A DNA stretch of 64,000 nucleotides, taken from NCBI GenBank assembly GCA_011800805.1, contig MPNW01000001.1, positions 13,162 to 77,161 on the forward strand, in the 5' to 3' direction. The notes under the pieces are model-generated. The model made no database searches, was not told the origin of the DNA, and worked only from the letters and a program-made list of their open reading frames with translations. The translations under genes and the position numbers were made by a program. Every line of letters begins with the position of its first letter. Position 1 is the stretch's first letter. Source of the DNA: Hirudo medicinalis (taxonomy: Eukaryota > Annelida > Clitellata > Hirudinida > Hirudinidae). Shown here in pieces: positions 10,802 through 22,395 of the stretch.

Positions 10802-12871
10802 ATGAGCAGACGACCTGCTGGGACATCTGCGAGTGAAGAGTTGATTGGGGCAGAACCTGGCACCCTCTGCTCCTCGACGCGATGCTTAGGAAAAGATTGT
10901 TACAAAGACTCTGGAGGCGGAAAAGGAGGGGGAGGAGGAGCAGGGGGATGCGGCTGCTTGTATGTTATTTAATTATTCGTTTGAAACTCCGATAGAATGT
11001 TAATTATTTAACAAAAGCTAAATATAACTAAATTTGCTGCAACTAAATAATTATTATTGTATTAACATTAATGCATCTAGCTACCTACTGCAACGGTAAT
11101 GTTATTTTATTGTTATCGTCGATCAAATATTTAGTTCGAATGATGGAACTCCTGGAGGACACGATGGTATGGGCGGTCAAAGGTCAAATTATGGTATGCA
11201 GGGAGTCATGACGACGCCGCCTGCTCCAATTAATCAGAGCCAAATGAAGACTTATGGTACTCCAAAGAATATGACTTACGTCATGGGTGGTGGACCGATG
11301 TGTGCTCATGGAAGCAACTGCCAGGAAACAAATTCTCGATATCAAGTTTGAATTCTTCAGCTATCTTTAAACCTCCGGAATCTAATATCTAGATAATTTT
11401 CATTATATATCTAAGATATGATCATCAAACGTTCAGAATATTTTATTTTGAAGCCTTTTCAATATTGTTACGACATCAATTGAAAACGTTAACATGTCTG
11501 TTAGCATTGACAACTTTTACATCTTGGTATGTTTTGTTTATAAGTGGACCAAATTTTGAATGAATTCCTCGAGTGACGAATCTGAATTCTTTATCAAGTT
11601 TACACTTTTCGGAATGCTTGCTGATTTTTTAGTAAATTGCTTCAGGAAGGATGCTTCAAAGTGGGAGACCATCTTCATCGCTTGTGGATGGATCAGAAAA
11701 TGTGTGATTTGGTGCTAAGATGTTCTGATGGTGAAATTAAAGCTCACAAAGTAGTTCTCTCCGCGTACAGCAGTTACGTTCTTGAAAATTTTAGCAAGGT
11801 TAACGACAATGTTTCATAAAGTCAGCTTTAGCGTCATTATTGCATCAAATTAAATAAATACATTTTCTTCATAGCAGTTAATTCAATAAATACATTTTCT
11901 TCATAGCAGTTAATTCAATAAATACATTTTCTTCATAGCAGTTAATTCAATAAATACATTCGATCAAGGACTGTAATAAACAAAGTTCATAAATTCATCA
12001 ACTTTTACAACAAATTTATTATTAAATTCGCAGTTTCCAGACAGTGCAGGCATAGCAATCGATCTGCCTGATTTCAGCCAAGACGTGGTGATGATTGTTT
12101 TGTGTTACGTTTACTGTGGTGGTGGAGGTGAAGATCAGTTCGAGTTGGAGTTGAACTCGCAACTGGTGGGTCCTCTCATGCTAGTGGCGGATGAGCTTGG
12201 AGTTTGTGATTTAGTTAAATGCTGTGTCCGATACCTGTGCAATGTTGATCCTGAAAACGCTATCTTTCACTATGCTATTGCCGACAATTTTGGTCTCACT
12301 GAAATTAGAGTTAGTTTTCTTTTCAAATGATGTTTTTTCTATAACTTTTAATTTGAATATTTAAAGTTAATAAATAAAAACAAGCAATAAATCAATTTAG
12401 GAAAAGATTTACCATTATTTACTGCAAAACTTTGAAAACATTTGGGAAACAAGGCACTTCAGAATGCTTCATCCAGACAGGCTCATGTCTCTCCTCTCTG
12501 ACGACAGACTGGTTGTGTGTGATGAAATAACTGTATGTCATTCCACAATAAAGATGAATGAATGCATAGTTAATTTGTTAATTTATTATAAACCAATTGC
12601 TTCCAAGGTATTCTACGCCGCATTGTATTGGATGGAGGCAGATCGAGATAGGCGTAAAGGCTTGGCAGCCACACTGCTAAGATACGGTGTACGTTTAATG
12701 TGCATATCTCCAGAGTATCTTGTAGATAAAGTTGAAAAAGTTACATGGTTATTCGAAAATCCAGAATGTTATGCATTGCTCAACGAAGCATTGAGGTTAT
12801 TCAAACTTCATAAATGTCACGTTAAGAGCTTATTCCTATGGGTGTTACTTTTAGGAAGTGGTTTACGATAA
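10802..12871 (+). CDS. BTB-BACK domain protein without Kelch repeats
   Basis: Exons: 10802-10959, 11135-11345, 11646-11798, 12034-12309, 12401-12532 and 12608-12871; phases agree throughout, giving about 397 residues. Residues 1-123 are a low-complexity N terminus rich in Gly, Cys and Met, with a run KGGGGGAGGCGC. The BTB domain follows (LHRLWMDQKMCDLVLRCSDG, then IKAHKVVLSAYSSY), then BACK with LHPDRLMSLLSDDRLVV, VFYAALYWMEAD and ISPEYLVDKVEK. BTB-BACK proteins usually act as CUL3 ubiquitin-ligase adaptors, with Kelch repeats choosing the substrate. None is visible before the stop at 12,869 or in the next 2 kb. The last residues after LRLFKLH may be read-through into an intron. Exon 2 uses a weak GTTTGA donor. 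The 75-base intron at 12533-12607 is free of stops in frame. Confidence 0.8.
11853..11960. repeat. 32-bp minisatellite, about 3.4 copies
   Basis: The unit AATAAATACATTTTCTTCAT plus AGCAGTTAATTC starts at 11853, 11885 and 11917, with a partial fourth at 11949. Copies look identical. It lies in intron 3 of the BTB-BACK gene. Confidence 0.9.
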
Positions 12872-15081
12872 TTTTCATCAACTTTTTCTAAAATCCCAAA
12901 ATATTCTCAAGACGATCACCAATTTTTTTCTTCCATAACTTATCCCCAAAGCCGATTGCAATAAGAAATTTTGATTTCGCAAATTCAAGGAGGGGGCATC
13001 TGGATTCTTTGTAGATCTATTAGTAGGAATTTATTATAGAAATCAGATTTTATTCGCTTTAATTCTAAAGATTACCTGGCCTCGCATATGTCTCGATATT
13101 CCATTTGTTCTGTTAACCCGGGTTAGCTTATGTCGAAGTAAATATTTCCTTTTTCTTTCACTTAGTAAAAGAGCGGGCACATTTGCCCAACCAACTATTT
13201 TCTATTTATTAATGAGACGTTATATTTTGATTCAAAATGTATAAAATGATTAACATTAGCACCTTTAACTTTAGATGCCACGCTTTGTTATTAAGCGGAG
13301 GACGAATGCCAATTTCTAGTGCATTCCAGGAACAATGTCAACGAACATGCCTAAGAATGGATGTCTGCTGAGTTTTAAATGTTTAACTATACTTACAATC
13401 CATCAACTAAACTTATCACTTTACAATAATTTCTTTCATAATTGCGAAATTTTGTTGCAAGTGAATGATTTTGGATGCCATTTTGCAATTACATAAGAAT
13501 TCGAAAATGCAATAGTATCTCCAGCAAGTTTTGGTCTGCTACCAATCGTAATCTTATCTTGAATTGGTTCAGTTCTTGAAGTGACAATTCGCATAAGTAT
13601 AAGTCAAACTTCTGACCGTTTAATTTAAGTGAAATTAAACTAAAAAAATTAATGCATGAAATTAATGTAATCTTTTTAGTCGAATTTGTAAAGTTTCATC
13701 TTATTATATATAGATCATCTGTTCCCAAGATATTCATCAATTTTTTTAGACTAAAAAATGATTTGTGAGATTTGTTATTGTTTTAAAATTGTCAAGCCAT
13801 AAGCTCGCATGTAAATCTCTAGAAAGAGAATCATATATACAAACTTAATATCTACGACTTATTTCATAAGACGTTCAATACTTATTAACGCCCACATTCT
13901 AATACATAAAGAACAAATTCTGAATTGTGGGGAGCCTCAGGAACGAATGTACAATCTTGAAATTATATTGGTGAAGCTTTGGGTCAAGGAGGTAGAAAAA
14001 ACTTTCAAAAATCTTGAACCACTTTGAAGTTGTTAAAAAATACAAATTCTCAATTAAACTTCGATTTAGTGTAACCGCGAATGAAAATAGAAGTATAATT
14101 ATCTAATATTTCATTAGTTTTATTATCCGGACATATCCTGGTACTCTAGCTATTAAGATTTATTTACAGCACTTGTTGCGGAAATTATTCAACGACAATT
14201 TTGGGAAACAAAATTTCTTTTATCTCAATTCTTTTTTGACCGGAACAAATTACAAAATAGCAGAAAGGCCTAAATAACTCGAATGAATAAATCGTTGATA
14301 TATTTAATTACAGTTCCAACCACCACAGAAGTCTGCCTCGGGATGTTATTTTATGCAACCCTCGTCTGCATAGAGATGTGGGATCCTAGATACCACAGCA
14401 TAGCACTAAAAAATAAGTTAAATTGTCACACGAATGTTACTAAAGTCAGGTTTGATTGAATAGGATGATGTGATCAGTGCCGACTTCTTTTCCATTACAT
14501 CTGGGGATTTTTAGTATAATGGAATAAAATAATTTAAAAGTAATATTTTATTAAATTCTTTGTTTAACTCTTTAACTATTGACTCTGACTTCTGTCCCTC
14601 TTTGGTCTTATGCTAAGCCATCCATTACACCATTAGCATCATAATTTCCAAAAGTTATCTCAGAAGAGATCCTTGATCAATTATCTGATCAATGGCGGAA
14701 ACGGACATTGTACTGTGATTATCTTGGACAAATAATCTTTTATGCGATCGGTTGGCAATCGATTGTTAGCCAGACAAGCAGTTGCTAAGGATGGAGTCTG
14801 TTATAGGTTCAATCCAAACAAAAGCTGGTCGATAATGTCAGTAAAGGATGTTGGCAGAGATATGCAAATAATTTGAGACTGAACAATTAAGACTCAAAGT
14901 TGTCATACGATCGTGGTGGAGCAGAAGCTATAATATTGTGTTATTAAAATATTCTTTATATAATTGTGAATTTTTGGTTATGAAAAATATCAATGAAGAA
15001 AATTAGGAAATAATAATTAATGACGATAACAGCCCGTTTAATATAGTTTTGAGCTTTTTTGTATTTTGTTTGTTCTTCTAG
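12872..15081. other. intergenic or intronic stretch with nothing recognised
   Basis: I searched this stretch for Kelch repeats that could extend the BTB-BACK gene and for first exons of the next gene. A short open piece after an acceptor near 14,316 (PTTTEVCLGMLFYATLV) is the only protein-like text and is not supported by anything else. The missing 5' exon of the coiled-coil gene should lie here. Confidence 0.3.
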
Positions 15082-17909
15082 ACAATCTGAGTTTAATTCC
15101 AAAAGTTCACCGGCAACAGTGGATGATTGGGACGGGTAAAAATACTAATAACTACTTTTGAGTTATAAACTAACTAAATCTTTCATTATGCAATCTCAAC
15201 AAAAATGAGTAGACCAGTGATATATGGCTTTTGCAGGATATTTTAAAAATGTAATTGCGTTTGTAAATAACAAAATAACCCAACAAAGTAATTTCGCATG
15301 TTCCTTAAAAGTGAGATTTTATTGTCTTTAGAAAAAAGTTATAGTAACTTGGCAGATAGTAAGCATTTCAAAGATATATTTGTATAGATTGATGTGATTG
15401 AAACTGCGCAATAAGTGCCATTTTGTTTCAGCTGTCCTACTGCTCGGGCACGGAGTATTTTGTTTATGAAATTATTCTCGTTACTTTAAAGGTGCCAATG
15501 TTTTTAATTTCCTGTTCTATTTCAGATTTAATGTCTGGGTGTCTTATATTCGTTGTTCGATTGTTTTTATTGTTTGCACTAAAAGACGTTTGAATTTGCA
15601 TTTGTGTAATTTAATTCTTATGCAGTTTCTCTGGTCGGTCAACATGATTCGTGGTCTTGCTGCCGGGAACCCAAGGTTCGATAATAACTGGAATATTATC
15701 AGATGCATTTTTCAGAAAATTTGGAAGAGTGCGAAGGCTCCGATTAAAGAAGTTATCAGTGCACCAAAGCCTGCTTCGAGAACGTACAACTTTTTCGGAA
15801 TCTTTAGAAGTCACATCCATCACACCATCACCTCTCCAAACCTAAATGCAAAATCGACTCTTCTTCGGGATGCCAGAGCCTATGCTTTTCAACTTAATAT
15901 AAAATCATTTCCAACATTCAAGTTTGTCATTTCAAGACTTTTTCAGTTAGGATTTATTGGAGTTGTTTGCACACACCAACATCTACATCATGATGGGTAT
16001 GGATTTATGGCTGCAAGAACTGTGGAAGAGGACATTACTTCACTGATAGAGGTTTACCAATGAAAGCCTTAATTGATCACAACCGATAGACTTATTAGCT
16101 GATCTTGCTATTAATCATTTATATGCATGATCAGCTTAAGAGCTATTTTAATTACTATGTTATTATATGTTTTTTACATAAATTGTGTAATATATAACTA
16201 TATGTAACTTATAGAATTTTAATTTTTTTTACCAAATAGCTCTTCAGAACTAAGCAGGAAACCAGCAAGGAGGAAGATAATGAAAGTGATATTATCATCC
16301 TAGATGAATCTGATTTTGATGATGGTTGTGATGAGGACAGAATTACTGAAGGAATAAATGAAACAGCTTTGCCTAATCTAGATGGTTGGTGATTGTTAAT
16401 GGTTTCCTGATATTTGGTCAGTAATGCTCATTGAGGATGATTCAGTTAGAACCTTAGCTGGTATTAAATTAAAACAAGATTGATTCAATTAGAATTTAAT
16501 TTCATCAGAGATAAATAAACAAAATAAAGTTAGCAGCCTGCAACTACTTTGCAGTAAGCCATTTTTAGTTGCCTAATTTGAGTGAGCTGAAAATTGTGTG
16601 GATCAAAATGCAAAACCACTGCAGTTCGATGACAGAGCTCATTCCCAAACAGCATTTACCATTAATACATTCTTCAGGGGAGCGTTGTTGATACACTTAT
16701 AAACTTCCTAAAGTCAAATATACTGTGGTGTGTGAAATATGGTTGATTTTATATGTTTTAAGTTGAAAAACATTTACGTGTTGATGCTATCATAATGGAT
16801 TTAAGCAACGAGCTTGAGTTTTACTTTTGTTTGTAATAATCTCTAGAATAAAGCATTTGTGCTCATAACTCCATGTAATTGTTAGATTATGTCACAATCA
16901 TTTGTATTTAGCTGATTGTTTGAGTGCATGAGGTATCCAAATCAGTTGTGAAGGCACTGCAATTGCCTGAACATTTTTATAGCATCTTTACCCGATGGCG
17001 CACCCTGGGGCTGGGTTTCAAACACGATGCATAACAACTGTTGTTTATACTGCCACATGCAGGAATGCAATGCATTGAGCCAGTCTAAATAACAGTAATG
17101 TTTGATCAATTACACATTTCAAAACAATGTATTCATTCAATGTTAGATATGAAAGAATTTGCTGAGATGAATTTGCTGCTTCAAGATAAATTGAAACAAC
17201 TGCAACCATTGATTAAGCAATTGGTGGATGAAAAGATTCAAAAGGCGAAGGAATTATCAGAAAGCCGTGAACGTGAAGAGTATTTTAAGAGGAAAAGCGA
17301 ACAGTTAGAAAAGGAAAATGAGGAGCTATTAAAGAGAGAGAAGTTAATGTTGGAACAGGTTAAGAAAATGATGAAGGAGATGGTCGAGAATCACGCCCAG
17401 ACCGTAAAGGAGAATTCAAGACATCTCGACGAACTAGTGGCTGATTTTGGCAGTGGTTGGTCGATCCTTTAATGCTTATTAATTTATTAGCATTGATGGT
17501 TTGCATTATAGCTGTATTTACCTAAATGATTGAAAAGTGTTAAACTTTTACCACACTTGCATTGCTTTAAAAGAATTTAATAGAGTTTTGAGATTGTCTT
17601 TTCATCATTATGATTAAGCAGCTTTATATTCTATGATTCATTAGACACATTGGAGATTTTAATTTATGCTAACATCAATTTCCTCTTAAAGTTGCATGAT
17701 AAAGTTCATGGTAAAGTGCATAAAAAAGGGTGCTTAATTAAATTCTGTTTTTTAATCTTTCATTGTTTCTATTTCATCATTGTATATTTTTATAATTTAT
17801 ATTTTCTTTTATTTTATTTTCTCTTATTTGTTGTATAGGTTGCAATGGAACTGTTCTCAAGACTTTCATCGAGAGAGAGGATGGCGAAGGATGGATCATC
17901 CTGAATTAA
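15082..17909 (+). CDS. unrecognised coiled-coil protein with SIM-like and C-terminal LIR-like motifs (5' incomplete)
   Basis: Exons: 15082-15135, 15432-15454, 15626-15675, 15716-16051, 16240-16384, 17147-17455 and 17839-17909. All six junctions agree in phase, and the last exon ends in TAA. Exon 15082 needs an upstream exon that I did not find. The product has about 330 residues here. The middle carries DIIILDESDFDD, which fits a SUMO-interaction motif (aliphatic run next to acids) with dense acidic residues after it. The exon at 17147 encodes about 90 residues of strong coiled coil (KRKSEQLEKENEELLKREK). The last exon ends EREDGEGWIILN: acidic residues before W-x-x-L, the shape of an Atg8/LC3-interacting motif. 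Donors GTTGGT are used twice and GTTTAC once. I do not recognise the family; the first three exons are the least certain. A role in selective autophagy is only a suggestion. Confidence 0.6.
16985..17095 (-). repeat. SINE family B fragment in an intron
   Basis: In reverse orientation the sequence carries the family B core: GGGTTTCAAACACGATGC is the counterpart of the GTGTTCGAAACCC segment at 21,690 and 60,200, and the head has GGAATGCAATGCATTGAGCC. It lies between two exons of the coiled-coil gene. Confidence 0.5.
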
Positions 17910-18483
17910 GACTTTAATTATGTTAGAAAACATTAACAACTCATTCAATGTTTAAGCTATATTTTAGACACATTAGCATAGACATCAGTTGTTATAGTAA
18001 AAAGGAATCTTGACAGAGAATGACCCCTGACAATGTCTGTTTGGATGGCTTTGTTTATTTTTTACTAACATCAATATTTAAAAAAAATGTTTTGCAGATT
18101 ATGATAAAGATCCCTCTTCTTATCCGATAATTTTTTGTGCTGGTAAATTGAGTCTTTTAGCACATTTTAAGATGAAACTTACAAGTAGATTTGTATAAAT
18201 AATAGGGCTAAGACCATGGTTCGTTTTAGTTAGAGGAACTAAAAAAAAATCTAGTTAACTAAATAATTCCAAATCCATGAAAAAAAGATAAATATAACTA
18301 AAAAAAATGAAAAATTAAAGAATAAAAATAACGAAGAAAACTTAAAATTAAATTTTATGCAGAATATTCTATCTAGGGTCTTTACTTCTAATGCTTGCTT
18401 TAGTCTACTTCCCTTTTTCCGCTCAAGGTAGGGTTTACATAATGTTCCCATATTATCTAGAGTTTAATATGAATTCAATTCGC
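17910..18483. other. downstream non-coding stretch, possible DNA-transposon edge
   Basis: This follows the stop of the coiled-coil gene. From about 18,205 the text CCATGGTTCGTTTTAGTTAG and several AACTAAA-type repeats resemble, in inverse orientation, sequence near 19,800-19,880 (GGAACTAAAATTACTATTAC). That could mark the ends of a decayed DNA transposon enclosing 18,210-19,880. No duplication was found. Confidence 0.3.
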
Positions 18484-18537
18484 GTTGCGGAGCACCGTCC
18501 TAGTCATCCGTATTTGTAACAGACATTAATAAACAAC
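18484..18537 (+). repeat. SINE family A tail fragment
   Basis: GTTGCGGAGCACCGTCCTAG and ACAGACATTAATAAACAAC match the tail of the copies at 9,220 and 9,604. The tRNA-like head is missing except for its last bases. Confidence 0.65.
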
Positions 18538-18545
18538 GAAAGAAA

Positions 18546-18608
18546 GTCTGGTGGTTACGATTCCAGCCTTTCACGTTGGCAGCCCGGGTTCGATTCCCGG
18601 TGTGCGAA
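18546..18608 (+). pseudogene. 5'-truncated tRNA-Glu(UUC)-like sequence
   Basis: The stretch GTCTGGTGGTTACGATTCC, an anticodon stem CCAGC/GTTGG around loop CTTTCAC (anticodon TTC), and an intact T arm CCCGGGTTCGATTCCCGG are all tRNA-Glu features. The 3' acceptor strand TGTGCGA is present, but the 5' partner (expected TCGCACA) has been replaced by SINE A tail sequence. It cannot form the acceptor stem, so it is a tRNA pseudogene or a truncated SINE head, not a functional gene. Confidence 0.75.
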
Positions 18609-18654
18609 CACGCGTTTGATATTTTATTATCCTACGAAGTTTGACTGCATTTTT

Positions 18655-18808
18655 GTATGATGGAGCTGCAAACAAATCTCAATACCATGTAAAGACCAAT
18701 GGCTCAGACAATGCTATTTGCAGTAAAAGGATATCTGGAGAAAACACTACAAATATCAAGGCACATTTGAAAAACCAACATTCAGTTTATAAGGAGTTGG
18801 ATTAAATA
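18655..18808 (+). pseudogene. BED zinc-finger fragment of a hAT/ZBED-type transposase
   Basis: One frame reads NAICSKRISGENTTNIKAHL followed by KNQHSVYKELD and a stop. This matches the second half of BED fingers (C-x-x-x-I-S...TTN[LI]K.HL...H). Only one cysteine of the pair is kept. The adjoining 18,870-19,000 contains many AAAAAGTCCTTAAAA-like repeats, a common subterminal style of hAT elements. Confidence 0.55.
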
Positions 18809-19934
18809 GATAAGGAATCAGTCTCAGATCAGAATGGAATGTCAACAAACGCAGTAACCTATCCATGGTTCGTACAGGTCGTAAAATGTCATAAAAAGTC
18901 GTAAATTTCTAAAACTTGGATTTTAGTACTAAAAAGTCCTTAAAAAACGACAGAAATCCTAAAAAGATTTTAAAAGTCCTAAAATTTTAATGGAATTTAA
19001 TAAATTTTATTGGGAAATCATAAAGGAGCGAGAATTCGGTACCTCTTTGTTCTAGCCGTACATGGGAACGCACTAAATTAATTGTCGTAATACGTTCGCT
19101 TGTCTGTTTGATCTTTCAAAGTTTTGATAACACTGCCAAATATGCCTGGAGTTTGTTTTTTCAGCAGTAACTCCAACAGGCTACTTCTTGGTACCTGTAA
19201 AAGGGAACAAAGAATTTATCTACTTTTAAGGAGCACATGGGGCGTTATGACGATTACAAATTCCTGTGGAGAAATAGTCACAAGGTTGTTATCGTTAAAG
19301 CATGGTCAGACATCTCGTGAAAGGGGCTTTTCCATAAACAAGAGTTTGGTTTGCGAAAATCAAAGAGAAGCTTAACTGCAAGAAGGATAATGAGAGATCA
19401 CACCAACAGTGTTTGAAGTGTTAGTATTTTCGAAATTGATAAATCTGTTATTGGTCATCGCAAAGCATCAAGGCAGAGGCATCACTTTTATTTGGACACT
19501 TTAGATCAGGAAGAAAGGTAGCTGCAGCTAAAAATGAGAAGCAGATGATGAAATTGAGAAAGAAACTAAAAACATTAAAGCACGACCGAGATTTATGAGA
19601 CAGAATTTCGCAGATTAATGGTGGAAAGTACGACAACCAGGAAAGGGGATCTTTTGGTCCAAGCCAACAGCCTAAGATAGTGAGTCAAAAGCTGCAGAAA
19701 TTGCAAATTTAGAAAGAGAGCTTAAGCATTGAATTTTGTGAAAATAAATTGATATTTTCAGCCTTCAAGCTATATTAAAACTAAAAAATCTGAAAAATTA
19801 AGTTTATAACTAAACTAAAACTGAATGATCATAACTACAGCTAACAAAAGCGGAACTAAAATTACTATTACTACTAGGCGGAAGTTGTTGCTTTTCAATT
19901 GGTTCAATGTAAATAAACCCGATATGATCACGAC
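18809..19934. other. decayed transposon sequence, no gene
   Basis: Contains AAAAGTCCTAAAA-type repeats (18,880-19,000) and the AACTAAA-rich stretch near 19,790-19,880. Short open frames at 19,124-19,375 and 19,448-19,636 have no recognisable domain and I regard them as chance. Confidence 0.3.
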
Positions 19935-20495
19935 ATGTCACAGTCAACATTTTCTCCGAATGTTGAGTTGCCACCAGCCCCGGATATAAATTCTTCTAAT
20001 CTCGCAGAGGCCTGGAGACGATGGGGAAGCAGATATGAGACATTTCAAGATATGTGACGGAAACCAGGATTCTAAGCATCATCGAGTAGCCCTTCATCTG
20101 CATGCTTTGAAACCGTCAATGTTATGTACTACGGCATGGATTGATACAACGACGATGTCGAACTGAATAATGAAATTGTCCTACAAAGTTTCTAGGAAAA
20201 GTCTGCACCTAGGAGGCACATGCTGGTTGAGACTTCAATGAATTGTCAAGGCAGCCAGGAGAACTCACCATTGAATTCCTGGGACATTTAAAGCTGGCTG
20301 CAAGAAATTGTGAATACAGAGATCTCACAGAAGAGTTGATTTGTGATAAACTGGTTTTCGCTTATCCCGACAAAGACATTAAACAAAGGATAAAGAGTGA
20401 AGCAGATCTTTCATTGCAGAACTTGAAAAGAATTGCTGAAGTTTTTGAGAACTCACAGAGAAGCCTCATGCTGATTGACAGGAACCATTTCTAGG
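19935..20495 (+). pseudogene. Ty3/gypsy gag relic
   Basis: An ATG at 19935 opens MSQSTFSPNVELPPAPD, then NLAEAWRRWGSRYETF before a stop near 20,056. From about 20,240 the frame resumes with LSRQPGELTIEFLGHLKLAA, RDLTEELICDKLVFAYPDKD and DLSLQNLKRIAEVFE. These are the start and the C-terminal capsid part of gypsy-type Gag. Several stops and frameshifts lie between. A possible remnant of the nucleocapsid region follows to 20,760, but no zinc knuckle is intact. Dead element. Confidence 0.7.
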
Positions 20496-21420
20496 TGAAT
20501 CTTTTGTCCAGAATAACAGAGACAAGCAGTTTCAAGCAGAACTCTGATGGTGCTTCGGGCAGAAACACTGTTGTGCACTGAAGACAGAAGAAATCATCTT
20601 CAGGTTGAAACAGTAGGACAAGTGGGTGTAGAACTGGGAAGGCTGCAAGTTCCAAAACTATCCAGCCATCTATCCAAAAGAAGAGTGCCCTTGGAGCATA
20701 CTTCAACAATAGCAACAACAACACCAGCTTCTGAATCAGAGACTGATAGCGAATATCGATAATCCAAATATTAAGAAGAACAGTCCACATGTACAAGCAA
20801 GAAGCATAGAAAAATAAAAACTGCAACAAAATTAGTAACAGCTTCAAAGATATCAACCAGCAAAGCAGCAACCACTTACTTGTCAACAGTAAGATGGACA
20901 TTGAGAGATCCATCATTAAAGAAGCTGTTAAACCTAAAGAAATAAAGGAAACATTGCAAAAATTACAAAACTGGTCATTGAATTTTGATGGTAAACTATT
21001 GATAAAAATGGTATTGAAGATCAAGAATAACAAATGCTAGTATTGGGGGAAGAGAGGTTAAGTTAAAAGCACTGGATCTACCAAATGAAAAGCAGATTCT
21101 GCTGCCAAAGGATGCTGTTCTCAATAAACACAATTTTTGGAGAGTGTAAACATGATTGTTGTTGACACTGGAAATGTAAACATCTGAAGAAGCAATGGGA
21201 TTATCGTTTTTCTACAGGGAATGTTTGCTCAAACAAACCTGAAAGAACCACAATACATGTCAATGCATTTTCTTGGCCGAGCACTTTGGATTGTAGTGGA
21301 TGAGAGTGGCTTTTCTAATCACGCTGGAATCATGCTACATTCGAAACACACTTTAAATAGTCAAATTACACGAATAAATTTCAATCCCTTATTAGGATCA
21401 AACATGCCTATGGGGCGCCA
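20496..21420. other. decayed retroelement sequence
   Basis: Downstream of the gag relic. Fragments of possible protein text occur in several frames with stops, but no protease, reverse transcriptase or integrase motif is visible. Confidence 0.3.
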
Positions 21421-21815
21421 AGGGGTGCAAGTCTGCTCCGAAGATAGCGTTCCTGGGAGCGACAGTGAAAGCAACAGTCGTTACGTGTCGTGTTCGCATC
21501 CCAGCTTGCAGCGCCACAAAGCCCCTGGGGTGCGGCGCTATATAAATGGTTTCAGCGCCTCTGACACTGAATTGTCCTATTCATCACGTTATGCTGAGGA
21601 CATTAATAAAATACTACTACTACTCTGACACTGAATGGGTTGCGTTTCTGCATACGGCGGTAATGGAAACAGTCGTAATGCGTCGTGTTCGAAACCCAGC
21701 CTTCACTGCCACAAGCGCTCTTGGCAGGGAGCGCTGTATAAATGGTTAACAAAAAGTGCCCAGATGAGGGCTATGGCGCTATATAAATGAAGTACGTTTA
21801 CATTTACAAATTGAT
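21421..21815 (+). repeat. SINE families B and C, tandem composite
   Basis: Two copies of the B core (CAACAGTCGTTACGTGTCGT near 21,473 and ACAGTCGTAATGCGTCGTGT near 21,669) are each followed by GCGCTATATAAATGGTT. The first is followed by the C tail TTATGCTGAGGACATTAATA and a (TAC)n run at 21,612-21,625. The second ends GGCGCTATATAAATGAAGTA near 21,790. GTGTTCGAAACCC resembles a tRNA-type B box. Other copies are at 55,855 and 60,105. Confidence 0.7.
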
Positions 21816-21999
21816 AATGTTGAGCTTATTTATCAAAACTGGATACCAAATTAATAATGTTAGGGGGGTGCCAGATTATCAATTTCGCCCCGAGCGCGGA
21901 AACTTCTATCTACGTCTCCGTTTGTAACATAAGAGTGAGCGGAAACTGAGCAGAAAAGTAGGCAAAACGAGTCGCGTATTGGTATCATACTCCCAAAGC

Positions 22000-22395
22000 T
22001 TATTTTTATTCATGGCGTGGCTTTGTGATGATTGTTGACTGAATGGTATAATGGAATTGGTGGGAGATGAACGAAGACAAAATAACGGCGGAGAATGAGG
22101 TGATAGATAGGTTGGATTGGATGTCACGAGAGTTAGACGTCATTTTGAGGATGATGCGATTATGGATCGGCAACCAGCACAATTGCTTCAGGTAGTCAGT
22201 GCTATTAAGAACAAGTTGGGCAAGTTTATTTTCTTGCAAGGAATGGATTAATGAGGCAGATGTACCACGTAGAAGGGAATTACAGTAGTTCAGGTGAGAG
22301 AGAACGAGACTAGGAGCGAGGGCAGAAGTTGTGTCGACGGAGAGGAACGGACAGATATGGCAGAATTGCCAGATGAGGGCGATTGCCACTCTCAG
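22000..22395 (-). mobile_element. CR1/L2-type LINE reverse transcriptase fragment
   Basis: On the minus strand the frame reads LAPSLVLSHLNYCNSLLRGT, then TDYLKQLCWLPIHNRIILKM. In LINE reverse transcriptases this is the C-terminal thumb region (S-L-V-L-S-x-L-D-Y-C-N-S-L and L-K-x-L-H-W-L-P-V-x-x-R). The stretch between is shortened. There is no start or end to the element. Confidence 0.75.

Noticed and set aside
11853..11960. CRISPR array
   Set aside because: The 32-bp units are directly abutting with no spacers, in an intron of an animal gene.
12464..12871. Continuous 135-codon frame in the BTB-BACK gene
   Set aside because: It spans a 75-base intron that happens to lack stops; the BACK domain text is continuous only when the intron is removed.
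12872..15081. Kelch repeats continuing the BTB-BACK gene
   Set aside because: I read the plus strand for G-G and Y-x-x-G-G patterns between plausible splice signals and found none.
15539..16063. Single 174-codon plus-strand gene
   Set aside because: Its first part crosses two splice sites; the 15,716-16,051 part is used as an exon of a larger gene instead.
18546..18608. Functional tRNA-Glu gene
   Set aside because: The 5' acceptor strand is missing and replaced by SINE sequence, so the stem cannot form.
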